Virus record (IMG/VR): IMGVR_UViG_3300009182_000119
Span: 1-42,076 of that record
DNA: 42,076 bases
Source of the DNA: a virus
Strand: one strand, 5' to 3'
Positions 1 to 10,610 of the stretch are shown piece by piece. Position numbers and translations under genes: made by a program. The notes beneath the pieces are model-generated. The model was not told where the DNA came from and did no database searches. It saw only the letters and a program-made list of their open reading frames with translations. Positions within the stretch are counted from its first letter, which is position 1, and the number at the start of each line of letters is the position of its first letter.

Positions 1-3
1 GGC

Positions 4-1272
4 ATGAGTGTGGCTGACGTTAGTAAATCTATTGCTCAATCTTTAGAAGGGCAGCAGATGGACGTTCAAGCAGCCGCTTCTGCGTATAGACAAGCATTAG
101 GTAGAAATCCAGAACCAGCAGGTCTTCAATATTGGATGTCTGTAGCACAAGACCAAGGGTTAACAGCACAACAGTTAAAAGATAGTATTAAAGCGGCGGC
201 TGTAAAAGAGCAAACTACCCGAAATATTACTGAACCGTTTACTAATATGCAGTTAAATTCATTAGAGTCTGATCCTTATGCTGGCTATTACTCTAACCAA
301 AGCATTTACGATATAGCACCTGATGCACAGAATGTGTCAATGATAGGTGGTAGAAAAGCTCAATTTACAACTCCTGTAACGCAGCAAGCAGTTGTAAGTA
401 ACTTTATAAATGGCGTTTACACCGCTAATTCTGGAAAAGATGCTTATACAGCTACCCCAGGCAAAGATATATTAAATATGCCGCACATACAGGCAGCTAT
501 TAATACTGCTCGTGATAATGGAACGCTAAGTGCATCAGACTTTAGCAATTTAACATCTAGCTTAAACGCTGCAAAAACTCCAGAACAAATAAGAACAGCA
601 CTTGCAAATCCAAAAGGACAAGTTGTTATTGATGCTATTTATGGTCAACAAATTGGTGAAGCTAAAACTATGGAAGCGGCTAAAGCAGAAGCGGCGGGGC
701 GTCAAGCAGTGTTAAGCAAGCAAGATCCTGGTTATTACCAAAGTAATAGAGTTCTAACCGATGCGTATCAAAAAGCAGGTTTAACAGTGCCGTTTAATTA
801 TGCTAATTATAATGGTGTTGATACTCGTGACCGCACATCAAATTTGTTAACTCCAGAAAATTTAATTCAAAAACGTACTGACTTAGTAAATACCCTAAAT
901 AGGGATAACCCATACAGGGTAGCGTATACGCCAACTAATCGTGGTATTGCTAATATGCCAGATTCTGTGCAAGATCCTTATTCAGATGCAGGTTTACAAT
1001 TCTTGTATGGTCAGATGATGAATCAATATGCTCCACCACCAGCTAATTTTGTTAACCCAGCTACCTTTACATCTGAACCGTATAGATATACACCACCGCC
1101 GCAAAATAATTTAGTTTTGAATACTCCAGTTGCTGATGCATCAAAACCTGTTACCCCCGTTGCTGATACTGCGGTAACTGGACGATTTGCACCAACTGTT
1201 GCTGATGGTCCTTCTGGTGATCGGGCTGGTGGCTTGATGTCCATAAACCGCAAAAAACATAAAAGAGGGTAG
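4..1272 (+). CDS. Putative virion structural protein, probably 5'-truncated
   Basis: This open frame of 422 residues starts three bases from the window edge, has no visible ribosome site and stays open to the first base, so the real start may lie upstream. Residues about 20-65 (AYRQALGRNPEPAGLQYW and following) resemble the DUF4214-type helical unit found in surface and phage structural proteins; this is a weak motif match. The middle is rich in Ala, Gln, Asn and Thr. The C-terminal 100 residues are Pro-rich and end in a basic tail (NRKKHKRG). It heads a + strand series of virion genes and is followed after 12 bp by the next one. A tail or internal virion role is inferred from position only. 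Confidence 0.6.
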   Translation: MSVADVSKSIAQSLEGQQMDVQAAASAYRQALGRNPEPAGLQYWMSVAQDQGLTAQQLKDSIKAAAVKEQTTRNITEPFTNMQLNSLESDPYAGYYSNQSIYDIAPDAQNVSMIGGRKAQFTTPVTQQAVVSNFINGVYTANSGKDAYTATPGKDILNMPHIQAAINTARDNGTLSASDFSNLTSSLNAAKTPEQIRTALANPKGQVVIDAIYGQQIGEAKTMEAAKAEAAGRQAVLSKQDPGYYQSNRVLTDAYQKAGLTVPFNYANYNGVDTRDRTSNLLTPENLIQKRTDLVNTLNRDNPYRVAYTPTNRGIANMPDSVQDPYSDAGLQFLYGQMMNQYAPPPANFVNPATFTSEPYRYTPPPQNNLVLNTPVADASKPVTPVADTAVTGRFAPTVADGPSGDRAGGLMSINRKKHKRG

Positions 1273-1284
1273 TAATAACACTAA

Positions 1285-1698
1285 ATGATTGAGGTTTCTT
1301 TAGTTCCAACACAGTTTATTGATACTTGCTGGGCGCAAATAGAACCCTTTATGAAGAGGGCAGCAAAGTATACTTATGGTAGGTATACAAGTGACGATAT
1401 TTATGACTCAATAGTAGAGCATGATTACCAATTGTGGGTTGCTTTTGATGCAACAGGTATAAAAGGTGCAGTAGTAACTAATATAGGTATTTACCCAAAA
1501 CGTAAATTGTTAACTATGGCGTTTTGTGGTGGGCATGATTTAAAAGAATGGAAAGCTCCGATGTTAAGTTTGTTGCAAAGGTTTGCAAAAGACATGGGGT
1601 GTGACGGAATTGAATCTACAGCCAGAGCTGGCTGGGCTAAAATATTTAGTAATGATGGATATAAACAACATTGGGTGACTTTCGAGTTGCCAGTATAA
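1285..1698 (+). CDS. Small virion-cluster protein with GNAT-like features
   Basis: A 137-residue protein without a recognised named family. The order of segments (N-terminal helix, a central strand around VWVAFD/AVVTNIGIYPKRKLLTMAF, then a helix and a terminal 'SNDGYKQHWVTFELPV' strand) resembles a degenerate GNAT acetyltransferase fold. A GNAT-like protein is also found among the head and internal core genes of T7 (gene 13), which makes the position plausible. It sits 12 bp after the previous gene and 9 bp before the large structural protein, so it is in the same late operon. The acetyl-CoA loop is not clear, so it may be structural and not catalytic. Confidence 0.6.
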   Translation: MIEVSLVPTQFIDTCWAQIEPFMKRAAKYTYGRYTSDDIYDSIVEHDYQLWVAFDATGIKGAVVTNIGIYPKRKLLTMAFCGGHDLKEWKAPMLSLLQRFAKDMGCDGIESTARAGWAKIFSNDGYKQHWVTFELPV

Positions 1699-1707
1699 GG
1701 AGCAGAT

Positions 1708-3987
1708 ATGGGTAAAAGCGGCGGAGGGACTCCTGGTCCATCTCAAAACACTACGGTAACCTCAAATATTCCTGAGTATGCGAAGCCGTATGTAACGAAC
1801 ATGTTTGAGGCTACCCAGCAGCAGTTGTTTAATGGTACTAAAGGAACAGACGGTAGCTATAACATTACTGGGTTTAAAGGGTATCAGCCTTATAGCACCG
1901 ATGTTAACAACTACTATGCTGGATTTTCTCCGCTTCAACAGCAAGCTCAGTTTGATGCTGGTGCAATGCAGCAACCAGGACAGTTTGCTTTAGGTAGTGG
2001 GCTAACAGGCGCATCTGGTATTAGATCGCTTCAGGCTGGAAATCAGTATGCTCAAAACATAACAAATAAACAAAGAGTAGACAGTGCTGGCAACCCTATG
2101 TTTGACCAATATAATAATCCTGTATTTGACGCATCAAATACAACACAGTCCTATATGTCGCCTTATCAACAAAATGTTACCGATTTTGCTAAAGCTTCAG
2201 CAGTTCGTGAAGCACAGATGGCTCAACAGGCACAAAACTTAGGCGCAGCACGTCAAGGTACTTATGGTGGGGCTAGAAATCTTCTTGCTAATACTGAGCG
2301 GGAACGCAACTTACTAACTAATCTGTCTAATATCCAAACTCAAGGTTCACAATCAGCTTACGACAAAGCCATACAGTCACAACAATATGCCGCTAATCTA
2401 GGTATGCAAGGGTACGGAGCGGCAATGGGTGCTGGTGCTCAGCTAGGTCAACTTGGGGCTAGTCAACAAGCTACTGATATTGCTCGTCAAAATCAAATGG
2501 CGACAATGGGTCAACAGCAACAAGGACTCGAACAATCTAAGATTAATCAAGCTATCCAAGATTACGCTACACAACAGCAGTACCCATTAATGCAGTTAGG
2601 CTTTATGTCTAATATGTTGCGTGGCTTACCTATGCAAGCAGCAACTACTCAATCTTATCAAGCAGCGCCTTCTCCGATTACGCAAGGTCTTGGTCTTTTG
2701 GCTGGTGCAGCTGGTGCTAAGCAAGCTGGTTTGTTTGCAGAAGGGGGAACTATCAAGGGTCTAGCCGCTGGTGGCGTTACAGGCTACGCTAATAGAGGTA
2801 TGGTTCAAGCTAACCCTAATAGCGGAGTAGTGCAAGGCATTCGTCAGAAGTTAGAAATGATGCCAGCTCAGCAGTTAGCACAAGTTGCAAAGACTAGTTC
2901 TAGCGAAGAAGTACGTGCTATGGCATTAGAAATATTGCGTGAAAAACAAATGAGAGAACAAGCTGAAACACAAGCTCAGCAGTCTATTATGCAAGACCAA
3001 CAACGTGGTTTGCCGACTCCTGTAACTGAAAGGGCTGGATTACCTGCGGCTCCTGCTGGCGCAATGGATACATTAAATGCCGCTAGTGGTGGCATTGTGG
3101 CTTTTGCCGATGAAGGACAAGTTGAGTTAGACCCAGAAGAAGCAGCCCGCATGCAACAAGACTTTATGGCTCGTCAAAAAGCTGTTGAGTTTGCTAAAAA
3201 ACAACGTGAAGCCGCTGGTGTTGGTGCGCCTAAAGCTGCGTTATCTGATTATTACGCTCAAGAAAAAGCTGATATAGAACAAGCTAGAAAGCAAAAGGGT
3301 GGTTATAACTTACTAGACTATGGACTTAATTTAGCTACTCAAGCAGGCCCATTAGCTTACGCAGCAGCTAAAGCAGGAAAAAATACATTGCCTGGAATGA
3401 TTGCCCGTGAAGAAGACCTTAGAGGTCGTCAAGGTAATTTAGCAAAAGGTCTAGCTGAAGTTGCTGAGGGTGAGCGGCTAATGAAAGCAGGTGACATTAC
3501 TGCTGGTAATGCTATGCACGAAAAAGGGCAAGAGCGCATCAATAAGTTAGAAATAGCAAATATAAGAGCTGATGTAGCAGACAGAGCAAATAATCATGCT
3601 AAAGGTTATTTAGCAGATGCAAGGGCTAAGGGTGATAATAGACCTGAGGAAATTATTCTTCTTGAAGGTAGAAATGATTATCTAAATAAAGTACAACAAG
3701 CACAAATGGCACGTGCAGGAGTTGCACAACAACAAGTAAATGTTACTGGAGCAAACCTTACTAGAGATGATGCTAATAAAGAGATTGCTACAGTTAACAC
3801 TCCTGGATACAAAGAATATAAAGCCAGAATGAAAGCGCGTAAAGCAGAGTCTGATTGGAATAAATTAACTCCTGCAGAGAAAAAAACAGAGGATGCAAGA
3901 ATTAGCGGAGAGGTAAGGGATCAAATAATGAATAAAAATCAATCTGGTGGGGGCGGCAGCAAGCCAAAAGTAATTAAACTAGATTAA
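1708..3987 (+). CDS. Large Gln/Ala-rich virion protein
   Basis: A 759-residue protein preceded by AAGGAGCAGAT, a strong ribosome site. Residues 1-330 are rich in Gln, Ala, Gly and Asn and look like extended helical or coiled structure. Around 325-365 there are Gly/Ala-rich hydrophobic stretches (GLGLLAGAAGAKQAG, AAGGVTGYANRG). Around 380-430 there is a charged coiled-coil-like stretch, followed by a second GGIVAFADEG-type segment near 460 and a charged C-terminal half ending in a Gly-rich linker. No enzymatic motif is visible. Its place directly before a 2172-residue protein suggests a tail-tube or ejected internal virion protein; this is inferred from context. Confidence 0.65.
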   Translation: MGKSGGGTPGPSQNTTVTSNIPEYAKPYVTNMFEATQQQLFNGTKGTDGSYNITGFKGYQPYSTDVNNYYAGFSPLQQQAQFDAGAMQQPGQFALGSGLTGASGIRSLQAGNQYAQNITNKQRVDSAGNPMFDQYNNPVFDASNTTQSYMSPYQQNVTDFAKASAVREAQMAQQAQNLGAARQGTYGGARNLLANTERERNLLTNLSNIQTQGSQSAYDKAIQSQQYAANLGMQGYGAAMGAGAQLGQLGASQQATDIARQNQMATMGQQQQGLEQSKINQAIQDYATQQQYPLMQLGFMSNMLRGLPMQAATTQSYQAAPSPITQGLGLLAGAAGAKQAGLFAEGGTIKGLAAGGVTGYANRGMVQANPNSGVVQGIRQKLEMMPAQQLAQVAKTSSSEEVRAMALEILREKQMREQAETQAQQSIMQDQQRGLPTPVTERAGLPAAPAGAMDTLNAASGGIVAFADEGQVELDPEEAARMQQDFMARQKAVEFAKKQREAAGVGAPKAALSDYYAQEKADIEQARKQKGGYNLLDYGLNLATQAGPLAYAAAKAGKNTLPGMIAREEDLRGRQGNLAKGLAEVAEGERLMKAGDITAGNAMHEKGQERINKLEIANIRADVADRANNHAKGYLADARAKGDNRPEEIILLEGRNDYLNKVQQAQMARAGVAQQQVNVTGANLTRDDANKEIATVNTPGYKEYKARMKARKAESDWNKLTPAEKKTEDARISGEVRDQIMNKNQSGGGGSKPKVIKLD

Positions 3988-3998
3988 GGCTGTATAAA

Positions 3999-6900
3999 AT
4001 GCCTATTTATGAATATCAAGGTCAGCAGTACGACATTGCGGATGCAGACCCAACGGTAGCAAAAAACAAAATACTAACTTACCTTGGTAAGCAAGCAGTG
4101 CCTACGGCTGCCCCAACTACTACAGCTGCTCCAGTAGCAGATGAAAAGGGTAGGTCTGACGCTAAGAAGCAACCTCGTACACCTGCAGTAGCTGCTGAGC
4201 CTACATTAAGTCCAGAAGAACAAGTATCTTCTCAAGTAGGTGCGCCTTCAACCGAAGTAAGCAAAGGTTTAACTGAGCAACAAAAGCGTCAATTAGCGGA
4301 AGCAACTGCAAAGTACGAAGCAGAGACTCCGTTTATGCAGCGTGTTACTGACCCATTAAAAGCGGGTTATGCAAGTGCTAAGGGTATCTTGCCTGGGTTA
4401 CGAGTTGCTAACTTTCAAAAAGAAATTAATACCCTTAAAGAAGGCACTGCTAAAGATGCCTTGGGTAGACCGTTAACTCCAGAAGCAACAAAAGCTAGAC
4501 TAGAAGAACTTCAAAAGTTCCAATCAGAAGATTTAAAAGCTCAGGCAGCGTCTCAAACTGAAGCCGCTTCATATAAACAAAGACCTACAGTATCTGCATT
4601 AGATAATGTAGAAACTGCAAAACAAGCATTTCAAACGTTCCAAGTTGACCCAATGGGGGTTATGGCTAGCGTATCTTTAGAAAGTATCCCTCAAATAGTC
4701 CCTGCACTTATATTAGGTGCTGTAACACGCAATCCTAGAGTCGGTGCAATGGCTATGGGTAGTACCAGTTTTGCTAGCGAGTTATCTTCTGGTATTACAG
4801 AATACTTTCAAGAGCAAGGGGTTAACACCAAAGACCCTGTTGCAGTTAACAAAGCTCTAAACGACCCTACAATGTTTGCCAAAGCATACGAGCATGCAAT
4901 GACTCGGGCTTCTATTATTGGTGTTGCAGATACAGCCGCTGCTGGTTTAGCTAGTAAAATGCTTGTGCCTAAGGGCATGATAAAAAATCAATTAGCAAAA
5001 GAAGCGGTCAATATCGGTGTAGCTCAACCAGCTGCACAGATGATTAGTGGAGGTGGCGGTGAAGCTGTTGCTCAACTTGTTACTGAAGGGGAGATTAAAA
5101 AACCTGGACAAGTCATAAAAGAAATGGCTGGTGAAGGTCCTTCTAGCGTACTAGAGACAGCTGTATTTGGTGGACAACAAGCATACGAGCGCCTACCTTC
5201 TACTATTGCAAAAAGAGAAGAAGAAGCAAAAACTATTGAGAGCCAAAAGAAAACTCTCGAAATGCTTAACAAACCTGGGGCTATAGATGCTTTGGGTAAA
5301 CAATTTAATGATGAAGTTGAGAAGTTAAAAGCTTCTATAAACCCCAAGACAAAGCAGCCGTATACTGAAGAAGAGGCTTTTTCTATTGCTGGTGACGCCA
5401 TATTGCAGGAAGGTGGATTAGATGGACTTGAATCAATTATCGGTGGAACAGATCAATCAAGCGTTTCTGTGCCTAGTGGATCAAGCGGAACCGACACAGG
5501 AACTACGGACACTACCCAAGGAAACGTGGCAGCAACTGGCACGACTACTGATACTGCTGGAAGCGGAGAAGGAACTGAACTCAATACATTAGTCGCAGAA
5601 TTAAAAGCTAAGTATCCTCAGTTAACAGATGAACAAGCATTAAAGAATGCCCAAGAAAGCCTACGTCAAAAACAAATGGCATCTGGCATGGGTACTACAA
5701 CTACCGTACCTCAAAACTTAAAAGAACCAATAGTGTCCGAAAAAGGGGCGTTTATACCTTCTGAAGTCAAAGATGAACCTGCTAAAGCTTCTGCTGGTTT
5801 TAAAACTCTTGATGCAGATAATGACCTATCAAGCGACCTTGCTGGGGCTACGCTTATAACTGGCATGGATGTTACCGACAGAAACAAAGGTACAGGAACT
5901 AAACTTTTAAACTCAATTACAAATTGGGCCGATCAAAACGGAAAAACGTTAGCTCTTATTCCAGCTGCGCAACCAGACGAAGCGCTTGGCGGTTTAGACC
6001 AACAACAGTTAAGGGATTGGTATACAAAAAATGGGTTTGAAGATCGTGTTGATTACATGGTTAGAACACCTAAAAATGCTAAACCTACTAATACAAAACC
6101 CCCAGTTAAGATGGGCAAGCCTCGTGGTAGGCCAAAGGCCGACAAGACTCCAGAGCAAATAGCCGCTGCCGCTGCATATCGTAAGGGACGTCAGGAAGTA
6201 GGTCGTAATGCTATTACTGATATTACTAAAGCCGAAAAGATTCTAGGCAAAGTAGTTGATGAGCAAGCTATTATTGAGAACTCTGGTACTGAGAAAGAAG
6301 CTCAGGATACTTTGTATGGATTAAGAGAAGAGCGCATAGGCGCACTCGAGACTGCATATAGTTTATCTGTTGATCCAGACCAAAAGAATAAAGCTGCAGG
6401 TAAAAGAGCCACTGCTTTATTACAAAAAGCTAACCCCCAAGAACGTGAGCTTGGTAAGCAAAGACACGAAGCTAAGCAAAAAATAGGCGCACCTAGCCGT
6501 GCCCAAATTAGTGAATCCACTAATGGACAGGATAACACGGCATTTGAGAAGTTTGATTTTGCTAAAGGTGCGGTTAACCATATAGCTCGAAATGGCAATC
6601 CTTTTGAACGACTACTAGCTAAACGTTTATTGCCTTTCCTTAACGGTGTTGAGTTTGTTGTAGTAGATGGTCCAGACGATATGCCTACTACATTCCTACG
6701 GGACAAAATGGAAGGGGCAGCAGGTTTATATGTTCCTGATAGAAAAACTATTTATGTAATGCGTGAAGGCGGTATTAATAATACTGTTGTGTTACACGAA
6801 GCTTTACACGCTGCAACCGTTGCTCGTATTGATGCTTACTTCAGATTAAGTGAGTTAAAAGAAGGATACACACCTGTACCTCGGTCCTTAACTGTGCCGA

Positions 6901-9900
6901 TGCTTGAGCTTATGTATCTTATGGATTCAGCCAAACAAAACTATGATCGCCTTAAAGCTGAAGCATTAGAATCAGGCAATCTAGGCGTACTAACTGAGGA
7001 CATGTTAAACATTCCTGATGATGCGTTTACTGATATTAAAGAATTTGTAGCCTACGGCATGTCTTTACCTGCCATGCAAGAGTTTCTTATTATTACTCCT
7101 GGCAACCCAGAACTAACCTATGCAGGTGAAGCACCTGGGTTTATTGATCGACTATTTACTAGGTTTGTACAGAGCATACGTCAATTATTTGATATGGACG
7201 AGAGCCACATGTCTGCTCTCCAAGACTTGATTATTGTTACTGATAAGCTGTTATCTGCACCTTTACCAGAGATGGCAGCTGAGTCTAGTGAGCCGTCAGC
7301 GGCTAAAGCTAAACAACCTAAAGCACCTAAGCCACCCAAAGCGCCTAAGCAGTTAAAGATGGTAGAGACCACACTCAGAAAGCTTAGGTTGTCTCATAGT
7401 AGTACTGATATGAATACTTCAATTGGTCAACTAATGATGCAGACTAGAAATGCTAGTGATGCTATCCGACTAATGAAGGCTGTGTATAACACTATAAGTG
7501 TAAAAAGATTAAAACTTGTAATGCGGGCCTTTACAACAGATGATATTACTCGTATAGCAGGAGACAAGATTAATAATATAAAAGTTATTAACGGCGCTGT
7601 AAATGATATGGCTGGTATGCGCACTCGTATGATTCGTGAGTTAGCAGAAAAAGTACCTGCTTGGATTAACTTTAATCAAAAATACAAACAAGGTGGCAAA
7701 GCACTAGCTGATGTAATAAATGCAGCTACATTGCTACAAGTTGACCCTGCTAAGCACCCTGATATGGCAACTGCTATAAAAAATGATCCAGCCTTACAAA
7801 GAATAGAAAACGATATTCTTAACCCCTCTACAGACCCTAAGACTTTGCCTAACCTTAAAAAGCAGAGGACTGAACGTACCGCAGCTATAAAACTATTGTA
7901 CGAAGGTGGTGTTTTAGATAATCCTATTACAGGTGAAAAATTTACCATGCTTGGTTGGGATGCTTTAGGTAAGTTTGGAAAAGGTGAAGGGCATGATATA
8001 TACAAAATGGCTAGGGATAGCTACAAGCAGACGTTTGACCTGCATGAAAAGCTACTAAAAGAAAAAATTGCATCTTCTAACGTACCTGGAGATATTAACG
8101 ATGCGTCTACTCCAAAAGGTAAGCTAATTGCGGCTATTACTAAGACGTTCCAAGAAGCTCGATTGTTAGATATTTATTTCCCGTTAATGCGTTATGGTAA
8201 CTTCTGGTTTAGCAAAGGTAAGGGCAAGAGCGGTGAGTTCTACATGTTTGAGAGCGCTACCGCCCGTAATGCTGCAGTTGAAACTCGTGTTGCTGAGCTT
8301 AATAAAGCTAATGGTACTAATCGTAGCCTAGATCAAATGATTGCCGATGGGGATATAGATGTTGGGGATGACATTCGCAAACTAAGAGAGAAGCATGTGG
8401 AGTCAAGCGACATGCTCAAAGAAATCTTTGCAATGCTTGATAGCAATAAAGCAGCTGCAGACATGGATGCAATTAAAGATAACATCTATCAGATGTATTT
8501 GATGACGTTACCTGATAAAGACATCCGTCGCAAATTTGTACACCGCCAAGGTAAGACTGGTTTTAGTGCCGATGCAATCCGCAACTTTATTACTAGCCAG
8601 CATACAGCCGCTAATCAACTAGCTCGTCTAAGCTACGCAGATAAGATTCGTAATGGCATAGCAGCTGCATATGCGGAGATAGCGCAGAACCCAGATAAGC
8701 TAAAACTAGCTGTGCTTATTAGAGAAATTAGTGCTAGAGCACTTGATGAGATTACACCTAGCGTCCCTGATGAAGGCATAGACTGGAATAAAGTTGCAGC
8801 AGCAGGTAACAAGTTTGTGTTCTATTGGTTGCTAACCTCTCCTAAATCCGCACTAATACAGATGACACAGTTGCCAATAGTGGGTTTACCAACTTTAGGG
8901 GCTGAATTTGGTGTAACAAAAGCAGGTGTAACTGCCCTTAGGTATAGTGCCTTGTGGAATAAATTTAGCACAACTAAAACAGATGCTAACGGGAATATAA
9001 CTACTGAATGGGGTCAACCTTCTATTGGTGACTCTAAGTATGTTAATGAGCATCCAGACCCAGCGTATAGAAAAGCGTTAAAAGATGCTTGGAATTTTGC
9101 TAACGATAAAGATATTTTTATGTCTACCTATGCGGGAGATATGACCGCAATGTCTGCAGTGCCTACTGCGCAGTACCACAACATGATTAGTAGAGGAACT
9201 AGAGGTGTATTTAATTTTATGGGTGGTGCATTTCATCACGCTGAGCGTATCTCCCGTGAAATTATGTTTATGTCGTCCTTTGAACTAGCCTACGCTGATT
9301 ACAAGCAAAAAGGTATGGATGATAAAGCCGCTTTTGATGCTGCTACTGAAAAAGCTTTACAGTTAACTTACGACGCTCTATTTAACTACACACAGTACAA
9401 CAAGCCTAGATTGATGAAAGGTAGCCCAGGAGCTAAGTTAGCTACACAATTCTTGACTTACCCTCTACAGATGACATCGTACTTGGTGCGTAACTTCTAT
9501 GGCATGTTGCCATTCCTAAATAAAGACGAAAAGAAAGAAGCAGCAATTAAGTTCTTTGGTACTCTAGGCATGACTGGCTTATTTGCTGGTGTTACAGGGT
9601 TCCCGTTATATAGTTTTATCATGGGTGTATCAGAAGGCATACGTGAATTAATGCGTGATGACGACGAAGACTATGATGAGGACGATGAAGATAATCCCCT
9701 TGGTAAACGCAATCTAGACTTATGGTTTAGAAATTCATTTATTCCTAGTTATTTTGGCCCCGATAGTAACTTAGCTAGCGCTTTAGGATTAACTGAAGAA
9801 GACGCTGCAACCTTAGCCCGTGGTGTTGAAATGGGTCCGCTATCCGCAGTTACAGGTTTAAATCTTGGTGCATCTACTTCGTTAGATGGTTTGTGGTTTA

Positions 9901-10517
9901 GAGACGATAGCCCTGGAAATACCTCTCGTGAAGCTTTCCAAAACTTTATATTTGGTTTTAGTGGTCCTATAGGTAGCATAGGCTCAAATATTGCGGGTGC
10001 TTTTGATGATTTTAATAATGGGCAAATAAATAGAGGTTTTGAAAAACTTGCCCCAGCATGGCTTAGAGGTAGTTTGACTGCGTATAGGTTAGGCACAGAA
10101 GGTGCTACCACTACTAGAGGCGATGAGATTGTAGATGCAGAGTTTTATACAACAGGCAAATTAGCTGCGCAAGCTTTAGGGTTTGGAAATACTGAAGTAG
10201 CACAAATACAGAAATCTAACTTTATGGCTAAACAAATAGTTACAAAGATAGAAAAAGAAAAAGCTACTCTACTTAATCGTTTAGATGTGGCAGTACGTAA
10301 TGAAGACGACGACAAAGTTGATTCAATACTAGAACAAGTAGACAAATTTAATACCAAAAACTCTATGTTACCTATTAGTGGTGAAACAATTAGCAAGTCC
10401 CTACAGTCTCGTGAAGAGCGCCGTGGCAAATCATCTCAAGGTTTATCTGTAACAGATGCACAAGCTCCATTTGTTTATCCTTTGGTTGAAGGTACTCGTT
10501 CTGTAGACAAAAGATAA
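3999..10517 (+). CDS. Giant polyvalent virion protein with GNAT-like and HExxH metallopeptidase domains
   Basis: This 2172-residue protein is of the size and mosaic make-up seen in 'large polyvalent' phage proteins injected with the DNA. Visible parts, in order: a short N-terminal motif (MPIYEYQGQQYD); low-complexity Pro/Ala/Thr linkers; an Ala/Gly-rich hydrophobic region near 220-260; a GNAT-like segment at about 600-690 (KGTGTKLLNSI, then RDWYTKNGFED); a zincin signature VVLHEALHAATV with H933, E934 and H937; a Lys/Pro-rich linker near 1110; and a long helical C-terminal half. The last part holds hydrophobic segments (LGMTGLFAGVTGFPLYSFIM) and an acidic tract (RDDDEDYDEDDEDN). Lytic or protease activity during entry is inferred. 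It is the last + strand gene before the convergent terminator. Confidence 0.75.
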   Translation: MPIYEYQGQQYDIADADPTVAKNKILTYLGKQAVPTAAPTTTAAPVADEKGRSDAKKQPRTPAVAAEPTLSPEEQVSSQVGAPSTEVSKGLTEQQKRQLAEATAKYEAETPFMQRVTDPLKAGYASAKGILPGLRVANFQKEINTLKEGTAKDALGRPLTPEATKARLEELQKFQSEDLKAQAASQTEAASYKQRPTVSALDNVETAKQAFQTFQVDPMGVMASVSLESIPQIVPALILGAVTRNPRVGAMAMGSTSFASELSSGITEYFQEQGVNTKDPVAVNKALNDPTMFAKAYEHAMTRASIIGVADTAAAGLASKMLVPKGMIKNQLAKEAVNIGVAQPAAQMISGGGGEAVAQLVTEGEIKKPGQVIKEMAGEGPSSVLETAVFGGQQAYERLPSTIAKREEEAKTIESQKKTLEMLNKPGAIDALGKQFNDEVEKLKASINPKTKQPYTEEEAFSIAGDAILQEGGLDGLESIIGGTDQSSVSVPSGSSGTDTGTTDTTQGNVAATGTTTDTAGSGEGTELNTLVAELKAKYPQLTDEQALKNAQESLRQKQMASGMGTTTTVPQNLKEPIVSEKGAFIPSEVKDEPAKASAGFKTLDADNDLSSDLAGATLITGMDVTDRNKGTGTKLLNSITNWADQNGKTLALIPAAQPDEALGGLDQQQLRDWYTKNGFEDRVDYMVRTPKNAKPTNTKPPVKMGKPRGRPKADKTPEQIAAAAAYRKGRQEVGRNAITDITKAEKILGKVVDEQAIIENSGTEKEAQDTLYGLREERIGALETAYSLSVDPDQKNKAAGKRATALLQKANPQERELGKQRHEAKQKIGAPSRAQISESTNGQDNTAFEKFDFAKGAVNHIARNGNPFERLLAKRLLPFLNGVEFVVVDGPDDMPTTFLRDKMEGAAGLYVPDRKTIYVMREGGINNTVVLHEALHAATVARIDAYFRLSELKEGYTPVPRSLTVPMLELMYLMDSAKQNYDRLKAEALESGNLGVLTEDMLNIPDDAFTDIKEFVAYGMSLPAMQEFLIITPGNPELTYAGEAPGFIDRLFTRFVQSIRQLFDMDESHMSALQDLIIVTDKLLSAPLPEMAAESSEPSAAKAKQPKAPKPPKAPKQLKMVETTLRKLRLSHSSTDMNTSIGQLMMQTRNASDAIRLMKAVYNTISVKRLKLVMRAFTTDDITRIAGDKINNIKVINGAVNDMAGMRTRMIRELAEKVPAWINFNQKYKQGGKALADVINAATLLQVDPAKHPDMATAIKNDPALQRIENDILNPSTDPKTLPNLKKQRTERTAAIKLLYEGGVLDNPITGEKFTMLGWDALGKFGKGEGHDIYKMARDSYKQTFDLHEKLLKEKIASSNVPGDINDASTPKGKLIAAITKTFQEARLLDIYFPLMRYGNFWFSKGKGKSGEFYMFESATARNAAVETRVAELNKANGTNRSLDQMIADGDIDVGDDIRKLREKHVESSDMLKEIFAMLDSNKAAADMDAIKDNIYQMYLMTLPDKDIRRKFVHRQGKTGFSADAIRNFITSQHTAANQLARLSYADKIRNGIAAAYAEIAQNPDKLKLAVLIREISARALDEITPSVPDEGIDWNKVAAAGNKFVFYWLLTSPKSALIQMTQLPIVGLPTLGAEFGVTKAGVTALRYSALWNKFSTTKTDANGNITTEWGQPSIGDSKYVNEHPDPAYRKALKDAWNFANDKDIFMSTYAGDMTAMSAVPTAQYHNMISRGTRGVFNFMGGAFHHAERISREIMFMSSFELAYADYKQKGMDDKAAFDAATEKALQLTYDALFNYTQYNKPRLMKGSPGAKLATQFLTYPLQMTSYLVRNFYGMLPFLNKDEKKEAAIKFFGTLGMTGLFAGVTGFPLYSFIMGVSEGIRELMRDDDEDYDEDDEDNPLGKRNLDLWFRNSFIPSYFGPDSNLASALGLTEEDAATLARGVEMGPLSAVTGLNLGASTSLDGLWFRDDSPGNTSREAFQNFIFGFSGPIGSIGSNIAGAFDDFNNGQINRGFEKLAPAWLRGSLTAYRLGTEGATTTRGDEIVDAEFYTTGKLAAQALGFGNTEVAQIQKSNFMAKQIVTKIEKEKATLLNRLDVAVRNEDDDKVDSILEQVDKFNTKNSMLPISGETISKSLQSREERRGKSSQGLSVTDAQAPFVYPLVEGTRSVDKR

Positions 10518-10542
10518 AAAAGACCCCGCACTAGGCGGGGTT
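10516..10542 (-). terminator. Rho-independent terminator of the leftward early operon
   Basis: On the - strand a 7-bp G/C-rich stem (ACCCCGC/GCGGGGT, loop CTAGT) is followed at once by six T residues. On the + strand the hairpin has no T tract (it is followed by TTCAAG), so it mainly stops leftward transcription. It sits only 1 bp past the end of the rightward giant gene, as expected for a convergent junction. Confidence 0.85.
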
Positions 10543-10610
10543 CAAGAGAGTTGGAAGGAGCTAACTTCCGAGGAGAAACAACAAGGAGTTGTTCTACGCT
10601 CAAGTATAAG

